Made by a program: the position numbers and the translations under genes. The notes under the pieces are model-generated. The model saw only the letters and a program-made list of their open reading frames with translations, was not told where the DNA came from and ran no database searches. From Comamonadaceae bacterium ALPHA2B (GTDB taxonomy: Bacteria; Pseudomonadota; Gammaproteobacteria; Burkholderiales; Burkholderiaceae_C), in the NCBI GenBank assembly GCA_005503065.1, contig SCOE01000005.1, positions 1-64,000 of the forward strand: 64,000 bases of DNA, read 5' to 3'. Below are positions 8,267 to 18,308 of the stretch, in pieces (position 1 is the first letter of the stretch; every line of letters begins with the position of its first letter).

Positions 8267-9930
8267 GATTGTTCTCCAGGAACGGACGGCGGTTGCAGAT
8301 CGGTCCGCCGCCATGCACCGGCGGTACCGGCTTGGCGCAGGACTGCCCGTTGCACCTTCCCGGTTGCGGTTCTCGGAAGCGATTCGAGCAGGCGGACGTA
8401 CTCGGGCCGCGCAAAGCGCGGCAGCAGGCGGTCTGCGTGGGCCAGCACGGCGGCAGGCGCAAGCGGGTGGCCCGCCAAGGGCACGACGGCAAGCATCAGC
8501 TCGTCCTCGGCGCCCGGGATGTCGGATGGGACGGCGTAGGCGGCAACATCCGCGACGCCGTCGCAGCTTGAGACCTGCGCCTCGACCTCCGAGGCCGATA
8601 TGTTTTCACCGCGCCGACGAATGCAGTCCTTGATGCGGTCCACGAAGGTCAGCAGGCCATCCTCGTCCATCGTGGCGGCATCGCCCGTGTGAAACCACAG
8701 GTTGCGCCAGGCCTCGACCGTTCGCTCCGGCATGCCGAGGTAGCCCGCCATGAACCCCGAAGGGATCTTGGGACGGACGAGGATCTCGCCGAGTTGCCCC
8801 CTGGCCACCTCCCGATCGGTCTCGGGATCCGCGATGACGACATCGAAATACTCGCTGCGAACCCATCCGGCTGCGCCGGGACAGGACCGATCCGTTCGCC
8901 CCCATACCGGAATGTTGACCTCTGTCATTCCGAACCCGGACACGACCGCTGCAATGCCGAAACGCGTGCGAAGGACTTTCTCGTGCGCCGGCAGATTCGG
9001 TCCGACGCAGACGGCTCGCAGGTGGTGGTCGGCGTCGTCGCCGCGCTCGGGCTGGGCAACCACGAATGCGGCTGTCGAGCCAAGCAGGTTCGTCACGGTC
9101 GCCCGGTGCCGCCGCACCTCATCGATCCATCGCGAGGCGGAGAACTTCGAGCGAAGAATGGCCGGAATCCCCGCAAGCAGTGTGGCGCCGAGTTGCATCA
9201 GCAGGCCGTTCGCGTGGAAGAGCGGCAGCGTGATGTAGTAGCGATCTCGGGAGCTGAGCTCGACGGCGGCACAGGTGCCGATGCCGTACAGCGCGCAATG
9301 CGCATGCGGCATCAGCACCCCCTTGGCCGGCCCACTCGTCCCGGAGGTGTACATGACGCATGAGATGTCATGGGCGGACGGAAGCGTCCCATCGTGTGGT
9401 GTCGCCGCGCGCCAGCCTTCCCAGTCCAGCCGGGCCAGCTGGCTTGTGGCGCGGGGCACAGCGCCAGCCACCACGGCATACGCCAGCTTGGGAGCCACCG
9501 CCACCACGTCCTCGATTTGGGCGAGCAGCGAGCCGTCCACGATCACATGGCGCGCGCCACAGTTCCTCAGCTGGTGCGCGAGGAAGGCGCCTCGAAGTTC
9601 CGTGTTCAGCAGCACGGCCGTCGCGCCGAGCAACCCCAGGCCCATCCAGGCGCGCACGAAGTCGATGTGGTTGCCCATCATCACCGCGACGCGTTCGCCT
9701 GGGCGCACCTCCAAGCCGGTCAGCCAGGTCGCGACCTGACGAGCTTCGAGCCAAGCCTGCGCAAACGTCCAGCGATCGCCCTCGACGGTCTCGATCCACG
9801 TTGCATCGCCCTGGCGTGCAGCCTGCTCGGCCAGCACGGCAGGCAGCACCCAGCGTTCGGGGTCGCCGATGCCGCTGAATCGATGATCGACGCGGCCTTC
9901 GGCGGACTCGGGATCTCGGGTGCTGGCCAT
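8263..9930 (-). CDS. AMP-forming acyl-CoA synthetase
   Basis: A 555-residue AMP-binding enzyme that activates a carboxylic acid to its CoA thioester using ATP. The P-loop-like motif YTSGTSGPAKGV, the GFGMTEVN motif, and the C-terminal hinge and lysine region (PRTATGKVQR) are present. The chain-length and aromatic specificity cannot be read from the sequence. The start at 9930 is preferred because CAGGA lies upstream at good spacing; the ATG at 9963 lacks one. It is 65 bp after livF and overlaps the thiolase start by four bases, so import, activation and cleavage are transcribed together. Confidence 0.9.
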   Translation of the reverse strand: MASTRDPESAEGRVDHRFSGIGDPERWVLPAVLAEQAARQGDATWIETVEGDRWTFAQAWLEARQVATWLTGLEVRPGERVAVMMGNHIDFVRAWMGLGLLGATAVLLNTELRGAFLAHQLRNCGARHVIVDGSLLAQIEDVVAVAPKLAYAVVAGAVPRATSQLARLDWEGWRAATPHDGTLPSAHDISCVMYTSGTSGPAKGVLMPHAHCALYGIGTCAAVELSSRDRYYITLPLFHANGLLMQLGATLLAGIPAILRSKFSASRWIDEVRRHRATVTNLLGSTAAFVVAQPERGDDADHHLRAVCVGPNLPAHEKVLRTRFGIAAVVSGFGMTEVNIPVWGRTDRSCPGAAGWVRSEYFDVVIADPETDREVARGQLGEILVRPKIPSGFMAGYLGMPERTVEAWRNLWFHTGDAATMDEDGLLTFVDRIKDCIRRRGENISASEVEAQVSSCDGVADVAAYAVPSDIPGAEDELMLAVVPLAGHPLAPAAVLAHADRLLPRFARPEYVRLLESLPRTATGKVQRAVLRQAGTAGAWRRTDLQPPSVPGEQS

Positions 9931-9995
9931 CTGGCAGCGTTCCTGTGTGGTAGTGAGCGACATGGCTGACGGGTGAATAGGTGGAACTGGTGCGC

Positions 9996-10724
9996 TTAAA
10001 CGGCCAGCCATTCGGCGAGCAGGCGCTCGTTGGCTGTCAGCGCATCGGGGCAGCCGTCGAACACGATCCGGCCATGCCCCATGACACAGACGCGATCCGA
10101 CACCTTGAGTGCGATCGCGAGCTTCTGCTCGACCAGCAGGACCGACACGCCGCGACGGCGCATGTCCAGGACGAACTCCCCGACGGCCGCCACGATCTTG
10201 GGTGCGAGACCTTCGGTGGGCTCGTCGATCAGCAGCACCAGCGGATTCCCCAACAGGCTGCGGCAGATCGTGACCATTTGCTGTTCGCCGCCGGACAGGC
10301 TGCCGGCGCGGGTGTTGCGGCGTTCCTTCAGGCGTGGGAAGTAGTCGAACATCTGGTCAGTCGTCCAACGCGTGGCGCCAGCAACAGGCGGCTGCTCGCC
10401 CATGCGCAGGTTCTCTTCGACGCTGAGGTTGTGGAATACCTCGCGCTCCTCGGGCACGTAGCCCACGCCCAGCCTGCAGATCGCGTAAGGGCGCAGGCCT
10501 GCGATGGGACGATCGCGCAGCCGAATGCCGCCAGCGGACGGCGGCACGAGGCCCATGATCGCCTTCATCGTGGTCGAGCGCCCCGATCCGTTTCTGCCCA
10601 GCAGGCTGACGACCTCACCCTCGTGCACATCGAGCTCCACACCCTGCAGGATGTGGCTCTTGCCGTAATGCACGTGGAGTCCATCGAGTCGCAACAGTGG
10701 CGAGTGCGAAGTCGTGGAGTTCAT
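9996..10724 (-). CDS. livF: Liv-type ABC transporter ATP-binding protein LivF
   Basis: A 242-residue cytoplasmic ATPase of the branched-chain amino acid/amide-type uptake transporter. The signature LSGGEQQ, Walker B LLIDEPTEGLAP and a switch histidine region are clear. The Walker A motif reads GRNGSGRST, with arginine where lysine is usual; related betaproteobacterial LivF proteins may share this, so it need not be inactive. Its ATG overlaps the livG stop (ATGA). It is placed between the other Liv genes and the acyl-CoA synthetase, so the cargo is probably an organic acid feeding that pathway rather than leucine. Confidence 0.93.
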   Translation of the reverse strand: MNSTTSHSPLLRLDGLHVHYGKSHILQGVELDVHEGEVVSLLGRNGSGRSTTMKAIMGLVPPSAGGIRLRDRPIAGLRPYAICRLGVGYVPEEREVFHNLSVEENLRMGEQPPVAGATRWTTDQMFDYFPRLKERRNTRAGSLSGGEQQMVTICRSLLGNPLVLLIDEPTEGLAPKIVAAVGEFVLDMRRRGVSVLLVEQKLAIALKVSDRVCVMGHGRIVFDGCPDALTANERLLAEWLAV

Positions 10725-11476
10725 GCGTGCGCCTCCGTGCCCAGGTAGGCCTCCCGTACCGCAGCCGATGCGCGGATCTCTTCAGGTGACCCGGTGGCAA
10801 TGACTTCTCCGTAGACGAGCACGCTGATGCGCTCGGCCAGCGAGAAGACGACGTCCATGTCGTGTTCGACGATGAGAAGTGCCCGTCCGCGTGTGACCTC
10901 TCGGATCAGGTGGGCGGTGAACGCCGTCTCCTCCCTCGACATGCCGGCCATCGGTTCGTCCAGCAGGATCACCTGTGGGTCGGACGCGAGCGTCATGCCG
11001 ATCTCCAGGGAACGCTGCTCGGAGTAGGCCAGTTCACCTGCCAACGCATTGGCCCGGCCGCACAGCCTGACCAACGTCATCAGACGCTCGGTCTCGTGCC
11101 GCACAGCCTGGTCTCGGTGAAGGAGCCGCCACGCCTTGTACTGCAGCCCCTGGGGCCGCATCACCGCCAGGCGCAGGTTCTCAGACACGCTCAGGCCGGG
11201 GAAGATGTTGGTGATCTGAAACGAGCGCGCCAGACCCATCCGGTTGATGGCCTGCGCAGACTTGCCGTCGATGCGTTCGCTCCCCAGCTGGATGCTGCCC
11301 GAGCTTGGGCGATGGTTGCCCGAGATCAGATGGAACAGGGTGGACTTTCCTGCACCGTTCGGCCCGATCAGCGCGTGCCGCTCGCCTGGCAGCAGATCGA
11401 GGTCGACGCCGCGGATGATCTGGGCATCTCCGAATGACTTGCGCACGCCACGCAGAGAGAGAACGGGTGCTGTCAT
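10721..11476 (-). CDS. livG: Liv-type ABC transporter ATP-binding protein LivG
   Basis: A 251-residue ABC ATPase with canonical Walker A GPNGAGKST near residue 40, a signature AYSEQRSLEIGM region in the LivG manner, and Walker B VILLDEPMAGMS. It pairs with LivF to power the LivHM permease. The start at 11476 overlaps the livM stop by four bases (ATGA) and its own stop overlaps the livF start in the same way. Upstream in-frame sequence is a shadow of livM. Confidence 0.93.
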   Translation of the reverse strand: MTAPVLSLRGVRKSFGDAQIIRGVDLDLLPGERHALIGPNGAGKSTLFHLISGNHRPSSGSIQLGSERIDGKSAQAINRMGLARSFQITNIFPGLSVSENLRLAVMRPQGLQYKAWRLLHRDQAVRHETERLMTLVRLCGRANALAGELAYSEQRSLEIGMTLASDPQVILLDEPMAGMSREETAFTAHLIREVTRGRALLIVEHDMDVVFSLAERISVLVYGEVIATGSPEEIRASAAVREAYLGTEAHA

Positions 11477-12768
11477 GCCGGGCTCCCGGAGCGGCCGAGC
11501 TCCTCGCCAGTCAGTGGCTTGCTCGACGGCGTACTCGACGAATCGCTCTTGAGGCGTTGGGCGATACGCGTCAACAGCGCCGAAAGGAGCCACAGGATGG
11601 CCGGCGTCAGCCAGGTGATCGCGCCCGTGGGCGACCAGGTGCGCCCGAACAGTTCCAATGGCGGCCAGGGCGCGGCGCCCGCGGCGAGCGCCAGCGCCCG
11701 GTAGTCGGACGAGAACAGGCGCTGCAACAGTTCCACGACGAACACCACACCCAAGGCCGCCAGTACCACTGCGCTGATCGCGAGCGCGGCCAACGGTGCG
11801 GCACGGGCGGTGCCTACTCGCGAACACCAGGCGCAAGCGCGCAGCCAGGCACCCACGAGGCCATCCGGCATGACCATCATCACCAGCACGAACAGGATGC
11901 CCTGGTACAGCAACCACGACTGCGTCTGGTCCGAGGCGACGTAGCCGAAAAAGGTCATGAGCACCGCGCCGACGATCGGCCCCGCGAAGACTTTCACGCC
12001 GCCGATGTAGGCGTGGAGCACGGGTGCCGCCGACAGTTGGGCGTCGAAGAGGACGTAGTTGGCGGCCTCGTTGTTGACCACCTGCAGGCCTCCTGCCACT
12101 CCGCTGAACATCGCCGACAGCGCGAACACCACCACGCGAACGTGATGCACGTCGTAGCCAAGGAAGGCAAGGCGATGGCTGTTCTCGCGAAGGCCCAGCG
12201 AGAGCCGACCCAGTGGTGTCAGCGTGAAGACATACAGCGCGATGAGGCAGCCGACCACCCACACCAGCGTCAGATAGTAGACATGGGCCGTCGAGCCGAA
12301 CGAGAGTCCAAGCGCCGGCATGCGCATCGCGGACACCCCCGATTCGCCGCCGAACCAGCCCTTCAGGTGTGGCGCCAGCGCGTGCAGCAACTCCGCGATC
12401 GCGAGGGTGATCATCGCGAAGTAGGGGCCAGACCGCTGCGTCGCAAACCAGCCAGCCGCGAGGCCCACGGCGAGGCCGGCCGCCGCACCTGCCAGGGGGA
12501 GGAGCGGCGTCGGCAGCAGCCCGGCGCCGCCCAATGCCTTCATGGCATGGACCGTGGCGAAGGCGCCGACGCCGAAGTAGGCGGCATGTCCGAAGGACAA
12601 CATCCCGGCCTGTCCGCACAGCAGATTGAACGCGCATGCGAAGAGGGCGGCGATGAGCATCTGGACTGCGGCGTTGAGCAGGCCTTGGGACAGCAGGGCC
12701 GGCAGCGCTGTCAGAGCGCAAAGCACGGCGGCGAACATCACGGCGCGGCTTCGTACTTCGCGCTTCAT
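11473..12768 (-). CDS. livM: Liv-type ABC transporter permease LivM
   Basis: A 431-residue inner-membrane permease with many hydrophobic helices and the LivM hallmarks AFNLLCGQAGMLSFGHAAYFGVGA near residues 45-68 and a cytoplasmic EAA-like loop before the last helices. It is longer than most LivM proteins (about 320-360 residues) because of a C-terminal extension with extra membrane segments and a Ser/Pro-rich tail after about residue 330. It overlaps livH and livG by four bases at each end. Confidence 0.92.
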   Translation of the reverse strand: MKREVRSRAVMFAAVLCALTALPALLSQGLLNAAVQMLIAALFACAFNLLCGQAGMLSFGHAAYFGVGAFATVHAMKALGGAGLLPTPLLPLAGAAAGLAVGLAAGWFATQRSGPYFAMITLAIAELLHALAPHLKGWFGGESGVSAMRMPALGLSFGSTAHVYYLTLVWVVGCLIALYVFTLTPLGRLSLGLRENSHRLAFLGYDVHHVRVVVFALSAMFSGVAGGLQVVNNEAANYVLFDAQLSAAPVLHAYIGGVKVFAGPIVGAVLMTFFGYVASDQTQSWLLYQGILFVLVMMVMPDGLVGAWLRACAWCSRVGTARAAPLAALAISAVVLAALGVVFVVELLQRLFSSDYRALALAAGAAPWPPLELFGRTWSPTGAITWLTPAILWLLSALLTRIAQRLKSDSSSTPSSKPLTGEELGRSGSPA

Positions 12769-13706
12769 GGCTTCTCTCCCAGCAAGCCCCCGGGCCGTAC
12801 CAGCAGCACCAGCAGCATCAACGCGAAGGGGAGCGTCGCTGCCAGGCTGGACAGCTTGAGTGTGAGCAGGCCCCCGACGGACTCGGCCCAGTCGCCAGCC
12901 CCGGCGAGCGCCAGCAGGTTGGCCGCCGTGAGGTCCACCGATACCGCGAGCGACGTCAGGATGCCGATCAGCAGCGAGGCCAGCATCGCGCCGCCGAGCG
13001 ATCCCAGTCCGCCGACCACCACCACGACGAACACGGTGGCGCCCAACTCCAGCGCCATGTTGGGGCTGGTCGTGTAGAACGCGCCCGCCACCGCACCGGC
13101 CAATCCCGCCATGCCGGCACCGGCGCCGAACACGCCCATGAAAACCAGCGGAACGTTGTGTCCCAGCGCCTCGGCCATGCGAGGCTTGTAGATGGCCGAC
13201 CGCACCACGATTCCCACCCGCGTGCGAGTAAGCAGGAGGTACATCAGCACGAACATGGCCAGAGCGACGCCGCCCATCAACGCGCGGTAGGCGGGGTAGT
13301 CGACTTCGCCGAGCGTGAATGCGGCAAAGTCCAGCGCAGCGGGCACTCGATAGCCGACCGGATAGTTGCCAAAGAACAACTTGACCAGCTCGACGATGAT
13401 GAACGACAGACCGAAGGTCACGAGCAGCTCGTGCGCGTGGCCGTGGGCATGCACCCGACGCAGGACGAAGCGTTCGACGGCTACGCCCACCACCATGACG
13501 AGCAGCGGCGACACGACCAACGCACCGAAGAATCCGAGCACGCCCTGCAGGGCATACGCGAAGTACGCCCCAAGCATGTAGAACGAGGCGTGCGCAAAGT
13601 TCAGCACGCCCATCATGCCGAAGATCAGGGTGAGACCGGCCGACACCATGAACAGCAGCAGTCCGTAGACTGCGCCGTTCAACAGGGAAACGACGAACGT
13701 GTCCAT
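12765..13706 (-). CDS. livH: Liv-type ABC transporter permease LivH
   Basis: A 313-residue membrane permease with about eight predicted helices and the LivH motif GLTLIFGMMGVLNFAHASF near residues 25-43. It forms the channel with LivM. It follows the binding-protein gene by 4 bp and overlaps livM by four, continuing the coupled operon. Confidence 0.93.
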   Translation of the reverse strand: MDTFVVSLLNGAVYGLLLFMVSAGLTLIFGMMGVLNFAHASFYMLGAYFAYALQGVLGFFGALVVSPLLVMVVGVAVERFVLRRVHAHGHAHELLVTFGLSFIIVELVKLFFGNYPVGYRVPAALDFAAFTLGEVDYPAYRALMGGVALAMFVLMYLLLTRTRVGIVVRSAIYKPRMAEALGHNVPLVFMGVFGAGAGMAGLAGAVAGAFYTTSPNMALELGATVFVVVVVGGLGSLGGAMLASLLIGILTSLAVSVDLTAANLLALAGAGDWAESVGGLLTLKLSSLAATLPFALMLLVLLVRPGGLLGEKP

Positions 13707-13710
13707 CGCG

Positions 13711-14949
13711 TCAGGCCGGATGCTGCATGCGGCAGCTCGCCTGCGGCGGGATGGCTGCTTCTTCGGCTCGGAACAGCCTCACGGGCTTGAAGCCCATGTC
13801 CGTTGCCTCTGCCTTGAACTTTGCGTCCTTGCTCACCGTGGAGACCACCAAGGGCATCAATGCCTGATGGTCCGCAGCCCTCATGCTGATCTCGCCCAAC
13901 GGCGTGCGCACCTTGGCGCTCTCCATCGCGCGCGCGAATGCGTTGACGTTGAGCTTCCCGGCTTCAGGCTGCACGCGCTTGAGTGCTTCGGCGACCATCA
14001 GCATTCCGAACACCGCCTGTGGCTGCGTGGCTACCGGCACCTGGCCGGTCTTGGCCTTGAAATCCGCGATGAACCGGTCCGCCTCTGCGCCGCCCGCTTC
14101 GGCGTTGAACGTATGCGCGACGAAGTGCCCCAATGCCAGCTCGCCGCCATTGGCCAGATTGCCGGGCTGATCAAGGAACATGGTGCCGAATCGTGTCTTC
14201 AGCCCCGAGGCCTTCGTCGCCTTCATCAGCAGCAGCAGATCGTTGGACCAGTTGCCGGTGATGACGGTGTCGGCCTTGGCCGCGCCGATCTTGGCCACAT
14301 AGGGCGCGAAGTCCTGGATCTTGTTGACGTCGTGCAGCGTTTTCTCGACAACCTGATACCCGCCGACCGCGGCTTGATCGGCGATCGCCTTCTCCATGTC
14401 CTGGCCCCAGGAGTAGTTCTGGTTCATGGCGTAGACACGGCTGCCCAGCGCGTCGACGGACTTCATGGCAAGGACCAGCGCCTTGGTCCGTATCTGCGCG
14501 TTGCCGGCGAAGCGGAAGTGATGGAAGTGACACTTCTCGCCGGTCAGTTCCAGGGCTTCGCCTCCGACGTTCACGAGGACGACTTCCTTGCCCGGATTGC
14601 GCACGTTGTACTTGCGCACGTCTTCCGTGAGTTGGCCGCCCACGGCCGAGGACGCGCCCTGCACGACGATCTGCACGCCATCGGCGACCGCAGCCTTGAG
14701 CTTGTCAGCCGCGGCCGCCGGACCGCCCTGGTTGTCATATTCCAGCAGTTGCACGGGCTCTCCATTCCAGCCGCCCTCCGCGTTCATCCGCTCGACGGCG
14801 TAGCGCACGGCGCTGCGATACAGCAATCCGGCAGCTGCCTGAGGACCTGAAAGTGTCTCGATCAACGCGATCTTGACGGGCGCAGCGGTGGCGGCGCCCG
14901 CGAGTGCGATCAATGCCGCAGCGCCGAGCGAAGCGCGGAAGAGGGCCAT
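13711..14949 (-). CDS. Liv-type ABC transporter substrate-binding protein
   Basis: A 412-residue periplasmic binding protein of the LivK/leucine-isoleucine-valine-binding family (peripla_BP_6). The signal peptide is residues 1-22 (ending ATAA), then APVKIALIETLSG as the first strand of the mature fold. The start at 14949 is preceded by CAGGAGACACC, a strong SD sequence; the longer in-frame start lacks one. It is the first gene of the operon and 233 bp from the divergent PucR-type regulator. The ligand is unknown; downstream genes suggest a carboxylate. Confidence 0.92.
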   Translation of the reverse strand: MALFRASLGAAALIALAGAATAAPVKIALIETLSGPQAAAGLLYRSAVRYAVERMNAEGGWNGEPVQLLEYDNQGGPAAAADKLKAAVADGVQIVVQGASSAVGGQLTEDVRKYNVRNPGKEVVLVNVGGEALELTGEKCHFHHFRFAGNAQIRTKALVLAMKSVDALGSRVYAMNQNYSWGQDMEKAIADQAAVGGYQVVEKTLHDVNKIQDFAPYVAKIGAAKADTVITGNWSNDLLLLMKATKASGLKTRFGTMFLDQPGNLANGGELALGHFVAHTFNAEAGGAEADRFIADFKAKTGQVPVATQPQAVFGMLMVAEALKRVQPEAGKLNVNAFARAMESAKVRTPLGEISMRAADHQALMPLVVSTVSKDAKFKAEATDMGFKPVRLFRAEEAAIPPQASCRMQHPA

Positions 14950-15182
14950 GGTGTCTCCTGGGAATGTCTTTGGCTTCGAGGCCGGCGTGGGCCTGTCCGC
15001 ATGCCCAGCACTGTCGCGAGGAAGCGGCTCCGTTCCAATGTGGTCGCGCAACATCAAAGCGCGCGGCGTGATGTGCATGCAGTACTCCGTGGTTACCCTG
15101 GCTGACCCAGGACATGCAGGCGGGGGGCGGCCCGTGTCACACCGCAGTGGCGCATTTGCATCTGATAACCTGCCAGGCGACG

Positions 15183-17210
15183 ATGGCCAGAAACGATCAA
15201 CCGACGCTCAATCCGCCCGAGAACTTGCCAACGGCCGAGCAGCTATCGGCAGAACTCATCGACCTGCTTCACCAGGGTGTCGGCATGGACGTGTTGACAC
15301 AGCGCCTGGCGCAGGCTCAGCAACTCCCGGAGGATTCCGCCGGCAAGGCTCTGCTGCTGGAGCGCGTCAGACGCGCAATGGCGCTTTGCAGCCGGCTGGC
15401 GTCGGTCCAGCAGCGTGAAAGCGGCATGCTCGCCGTGATCGATTCAGCGCGCGATCTGTCTGCCCGGCTTGACCTTCAGGAGCTCCTGCGCGCACTGGTC
15501 GCTCGAGCCCGGAACATGCTTGGCTCTCATGTTTCATGGCTCAGCACTTATGACACCCAGCAGGACGTGTTCGGCATACTGGCCGTGGATGGATCGCACA
15601 GGCTGAGCGCGGGCCAGACCGTGTCGGGGTGTGATACCGGGATCGTGGGCCTCGTCAAGAGGACGCGCCGGCCCTTCACCACGCACGACTACCAGCGCGA
15701 CACGCGGTTCGTTCACGACTCATCGCTGGACACCACTTTTCGAGAAGAGGGCGTCAATGCCATCGTCGGCGTGCCCCTTCTCTGGGAGGATGAGGTCATC
15801 GGGCTGCTTTTCGTCGGCGATCGGCACCACCGTAGCCACACCGTGCAGGAAATCTCGCTTCTGAGCACGCTGGCCACACACGCAGCCGTCGCGATCAAGA
15901 ACGCGCGTGCTTTCGAGGACGCCCGGACAGCCTTGCACAGCGCACAGGCGGCGCAGGAGGCTCTGGCGCAGCACGCGCGCCGCGTGCAGGTGGCCGCAGA
16001 GGCGCACGAACGCATGACATCCCTCCTCGCCAGGGGCGCCACGCTTTCGACCATTTGCGAGGCCATGGCGCAGATGCTGGAGGGTGATGTGCTGGTGTTG
16101 GACGAAGCTTCCCAGACCATCGGCCGTGGAGTTCACGACAAAGGCGTGGGTCCTTCGGCCGAGCGCCATGTCTCCTACGGTGCACACAGTGCCGATATCG
16201 CGGCGGCACAGCGTCGCAGCCGTCAGGTTGGACGCTCGGTGGTTGCGTACGAAGTCGACGGCGAGACCTGCCGACTCAACGCGGTCATTGGCGGAGATGA
16301 CGTGCTCGGCGCGGTCCTGCTGTTTCGAAAACGTGATTTGGCCGAGGCCGAGGTGCGCACCTTCGAGCGCTGCGCCAGCGTGGTCGGCGTGTTGTTGCTC
16401 TCACGCGAGCGCATGGAAGCCTCCCGGATTCGCGAGCAGGCGGCTCTGCTGCGCTCCTTGCTGGCGCCGCGCAGGGAAGAGCAACCGCTGCTGTCGGAGC
16501 GGGCAGAGCGCCTTGGCTTGCCCCCGGGCCATCCGCTGTCTCTGGTGGTGATCGAAGCCGAGGATCCCGACTCGTCCTATATGGCGCGCCGGCTGCGTGC
16601 TGCCAACCTGTTGCCCGGTGTGATCTTTGACGAGCTGGACGGCGCGTTGGTCCTGATCTGCCCCACCCGGCACCTGGACGAAGTCCGAGGTTCGATGACC
16701 GGCTTCATGGCTCAGCAGCATGACGCCTGCTGGCGTGGCGTGATCTCGCGTCCGGCCGAGGGATTCTCCGACCTGCCTCGGCTGCACGCGGCGCTGCGTC
16801 GTGCGCTCCCGGTACTGGCCCGCATCGGCGCAAGGAATCAATTCGTGGCGCAAAACGAGATGGCTCTCTACGCGACGCTCTTCGAGACGCACGATCAAGC
16901 CAGCCTGGCGGAGTTCTTGGAGGCCGCCATCGGTCAGCTGATTCGATATGACGAGAAGCGCGGCACGCAATTGCTGCCAACTCTTCTGACTTACTTCGAC
17001 ACCAACCAGAGTGCGACGGTGACGGCCAAACGTCTGGGCATCCACGTCAACACGGCGCGCCAGCGCCTCACCACTGTCGAGGAGCTTATTGGAAGCTGGA
17101 CGCAGGCCACTCGCGCCCTCGAGCTGCACATGGCGCTGCGCCTCTGGCAGCTACGCACAGACCCTGAGCGTCGCATCGCCCGGACGCCCGAACAGCCGGC
17201 CGCACGCTAG
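15183..17210 (+). CDS. GAF-domain PucR/CdaR-type transcriptional regulator
   Basis: A 675-residue regulator. Residues about 75-245 form a GAF domain (ESGMLAVIDSARDLSARL through LATHAAVAIKNA); a second sensory-like segment and a GGDEF-like PucR linker occupy the middle; the C-terminus has the PucR helix-turn-helix (TAKRLGIHVNTARQRL). Such proteins sense a catabolic intermediate and activate a divergent operon. It faces the Liv operon across about 230 bp and is the obvious controller. The start at 15183 is chosen for length and because the residues before it look non-coding. Its stop codon overlaps the stop of the convergent SDR gene. Confidence 0.87.
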   Translation: MARNDQPTLNPPENLPTAEQLSAELIDLLHQGVGMDVLTQRLAQAQQLPEDSAGKALLLERVRRAMALCSRLASVQQRESGMLAVIDSARDLSARLDLQELLRALVARARNMLGSHVSWLSTYDTQQDVFGILAVDGSHRLSAGQTVSGCDTGIVGLVKRTRRPFTTHDYQRDTRFVHDSSLDTTFREEGVNAIVGVPLLWEDEVIGLLFVGDRHHRSHTVQEISLLSTLATHAAVAIKNARAFEDARTALHSAQAAQEALAQHARRVQVAAEAHERMTSLLARGATLSTICEAMAQMLEGDVLVLDEASQTIGRGVHDKGVGPSAERHVSYGAHSADIAAAQRRSRQVGRSVVAYEVDGETCRLNAVIGGDDVLGAVLLFRKRDLAEAEVRTFERCASVVGVLLLSRERMEASRIREQAALLRSLLAPRREEQPLLSERAERLGLPPGHPLSLVVIEAEDPDSSYMARRLRAANLLPGVIFDELDGALVLICPTRHLDEVRGSMTGFMAQQHDACWRGVISRPAEGFSDLPRLHAALRRALPVLARIGARNQFVAQNEMALYATLFETHDQASLAEFLEAAIGQLIRYDEKRGTQLLPTLLTYFDTNQSATVTAKRLGIHVNTARQRLTTVEELIGSWTQATRALELHMALRLWQLRTDPERRIARTPEQPAAR

Positions 17211-18097
17211 ACCGCGACGCCGGCCTTCGCGAGTTCCAGGCGGTACTGTTCGCCACCCCACGCGGGAACGACTTCACCGCTGCGCGAACACACTTCGTTC
17301 CAGCGTCGACGCACTTGGTCGGCCGCCTGTGCTGCGTCCTCGACATGAATACCCCGCGTCATGGTGATATGGGCACATTCATAGCTCCCGGCCCCTGCAA
17401 GCAAGATGGCCCGCGTCGGTGCGTCGTCACTGACGAGCGCGACCAGCCCGGTACTCACCCGCTCTGGCGCGAGCGCCTCCATGGCGGTGTCAGGGAGTAC
17501 ACCTTCAGTGAGACCGGTGGAGGCCGTCGGGGCGAGACAGTTCACACGAATGCCGTGCTTCTCCCCCTCGATCGCCAAGGTCTGCATGAGCCCGACCAGC
17601 GCCATCTTTGCTGCGCTGTAGTTCGCCTGACCGAAGTTTCCATAGAGTCCGGAGGAAGATGTCGTGAACACGATCCGGCCGTATCCGCGCTCGCGCATTC
17701 CGTTCCAGACCGCCTGCGTACAGTGGACCGCACCCATGAGGTGAACGTCCAGCACGAGGCGGAATTCGGCCAGAGACATCTTGGCAAAGCTCTTGTCGCG
17801 AAGGATGCCGGCATTGTTCACAAGAATGTCGACGCGGCCCCATCGCGCCTCGGCGATCGCGACCAACGACTCAACCTCCTCAGGCCTAGTCACGTCGGCC
17901 TCGACGGCAAGGGCCGCGCCCCCCAGGCGTTCGACTTCTGCGGTCACTGCGTGAATGGACGCTCCGGCAGGTGCGCCGTCGAGATCGCTCAACACCATGC
18001 GTGCCCCGTGCCGCGCCAGTTCCAGAGCATGCGCTCGACCCAGGCCACGGCCTGCGCCCGTCACGATGGCAACCTTGCCTTCAAGTAGTTTCGACAT
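17207..18097 (-). CDS. SDR-family dehydrogenase, MFE-2 hydroxyacyl-CoA dehydrogenase-like
   Basis: A 296-residue short-chain dehydrogenase. TGAGRGLG (residues 13-20) binds NAD(P), NNAG follows, and the Ser-Tyr-Lys centre is SSSGLYGNFGQANYSAAK. The LYGNFGQANYSAAK pattern is typical of (3R)-hydroxyacyl-CoA dehydrogenase domains of peroxisomal multifunctional enzyme 2, so oxidation of a 3-hydroxyacyl-CoA is likely. The start at 18097 begins the Rossmann domain directly. It is the last gene of the second catabolic operon, separated from the hydratase by about 210 bp in which nothing else was recognised. Confidence 0.88.
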   Translation of the reverse strand: MSKLLEGKVAIVTGAGRGLGRAHALELARHGARMVLSDLDGAPAGASIHAVTAEVERLGGAALAVEADVTRPEEVESLVAIAEARWGRVDILVNNAGILRDKSFAKMSLAEFRLVLDVHLMGAVHCTQAVWNGMRERGYGRIVFTTSSSGLYGNFGQANYSAAKMALVGLMQTLAIEGEKHGIRVNCLAPTASTGLTEGVLPDTAMEALAPERVSTGLVALVSDDAPTRAILLAGAGSYECAHITMTRGIHVEDAAQAADQVRRRWNEVCSRSGEVVPAWGGEQYRLELAKAGVAV

Positions 18098-18308
18098 GAT
18101 CAAGTGGGTATCGCTCGCCCGGTTTGGCGCGTTGCGAGTGTGGGCGTGTGGCTCCTCGGTTGCTATGGGTGGCCCAGCCATCAGGACGATGCCGCAAATG
18201 TGCGTGCATGCCATGGCCCAATGCGCCGGGAGGGTCGGCCATGCACGTTTCGCGGCGAGATGACCAGCCCAGGGCCGTCATCACCCGCGCATGCCGCCCA
18301 TGCCTTGA

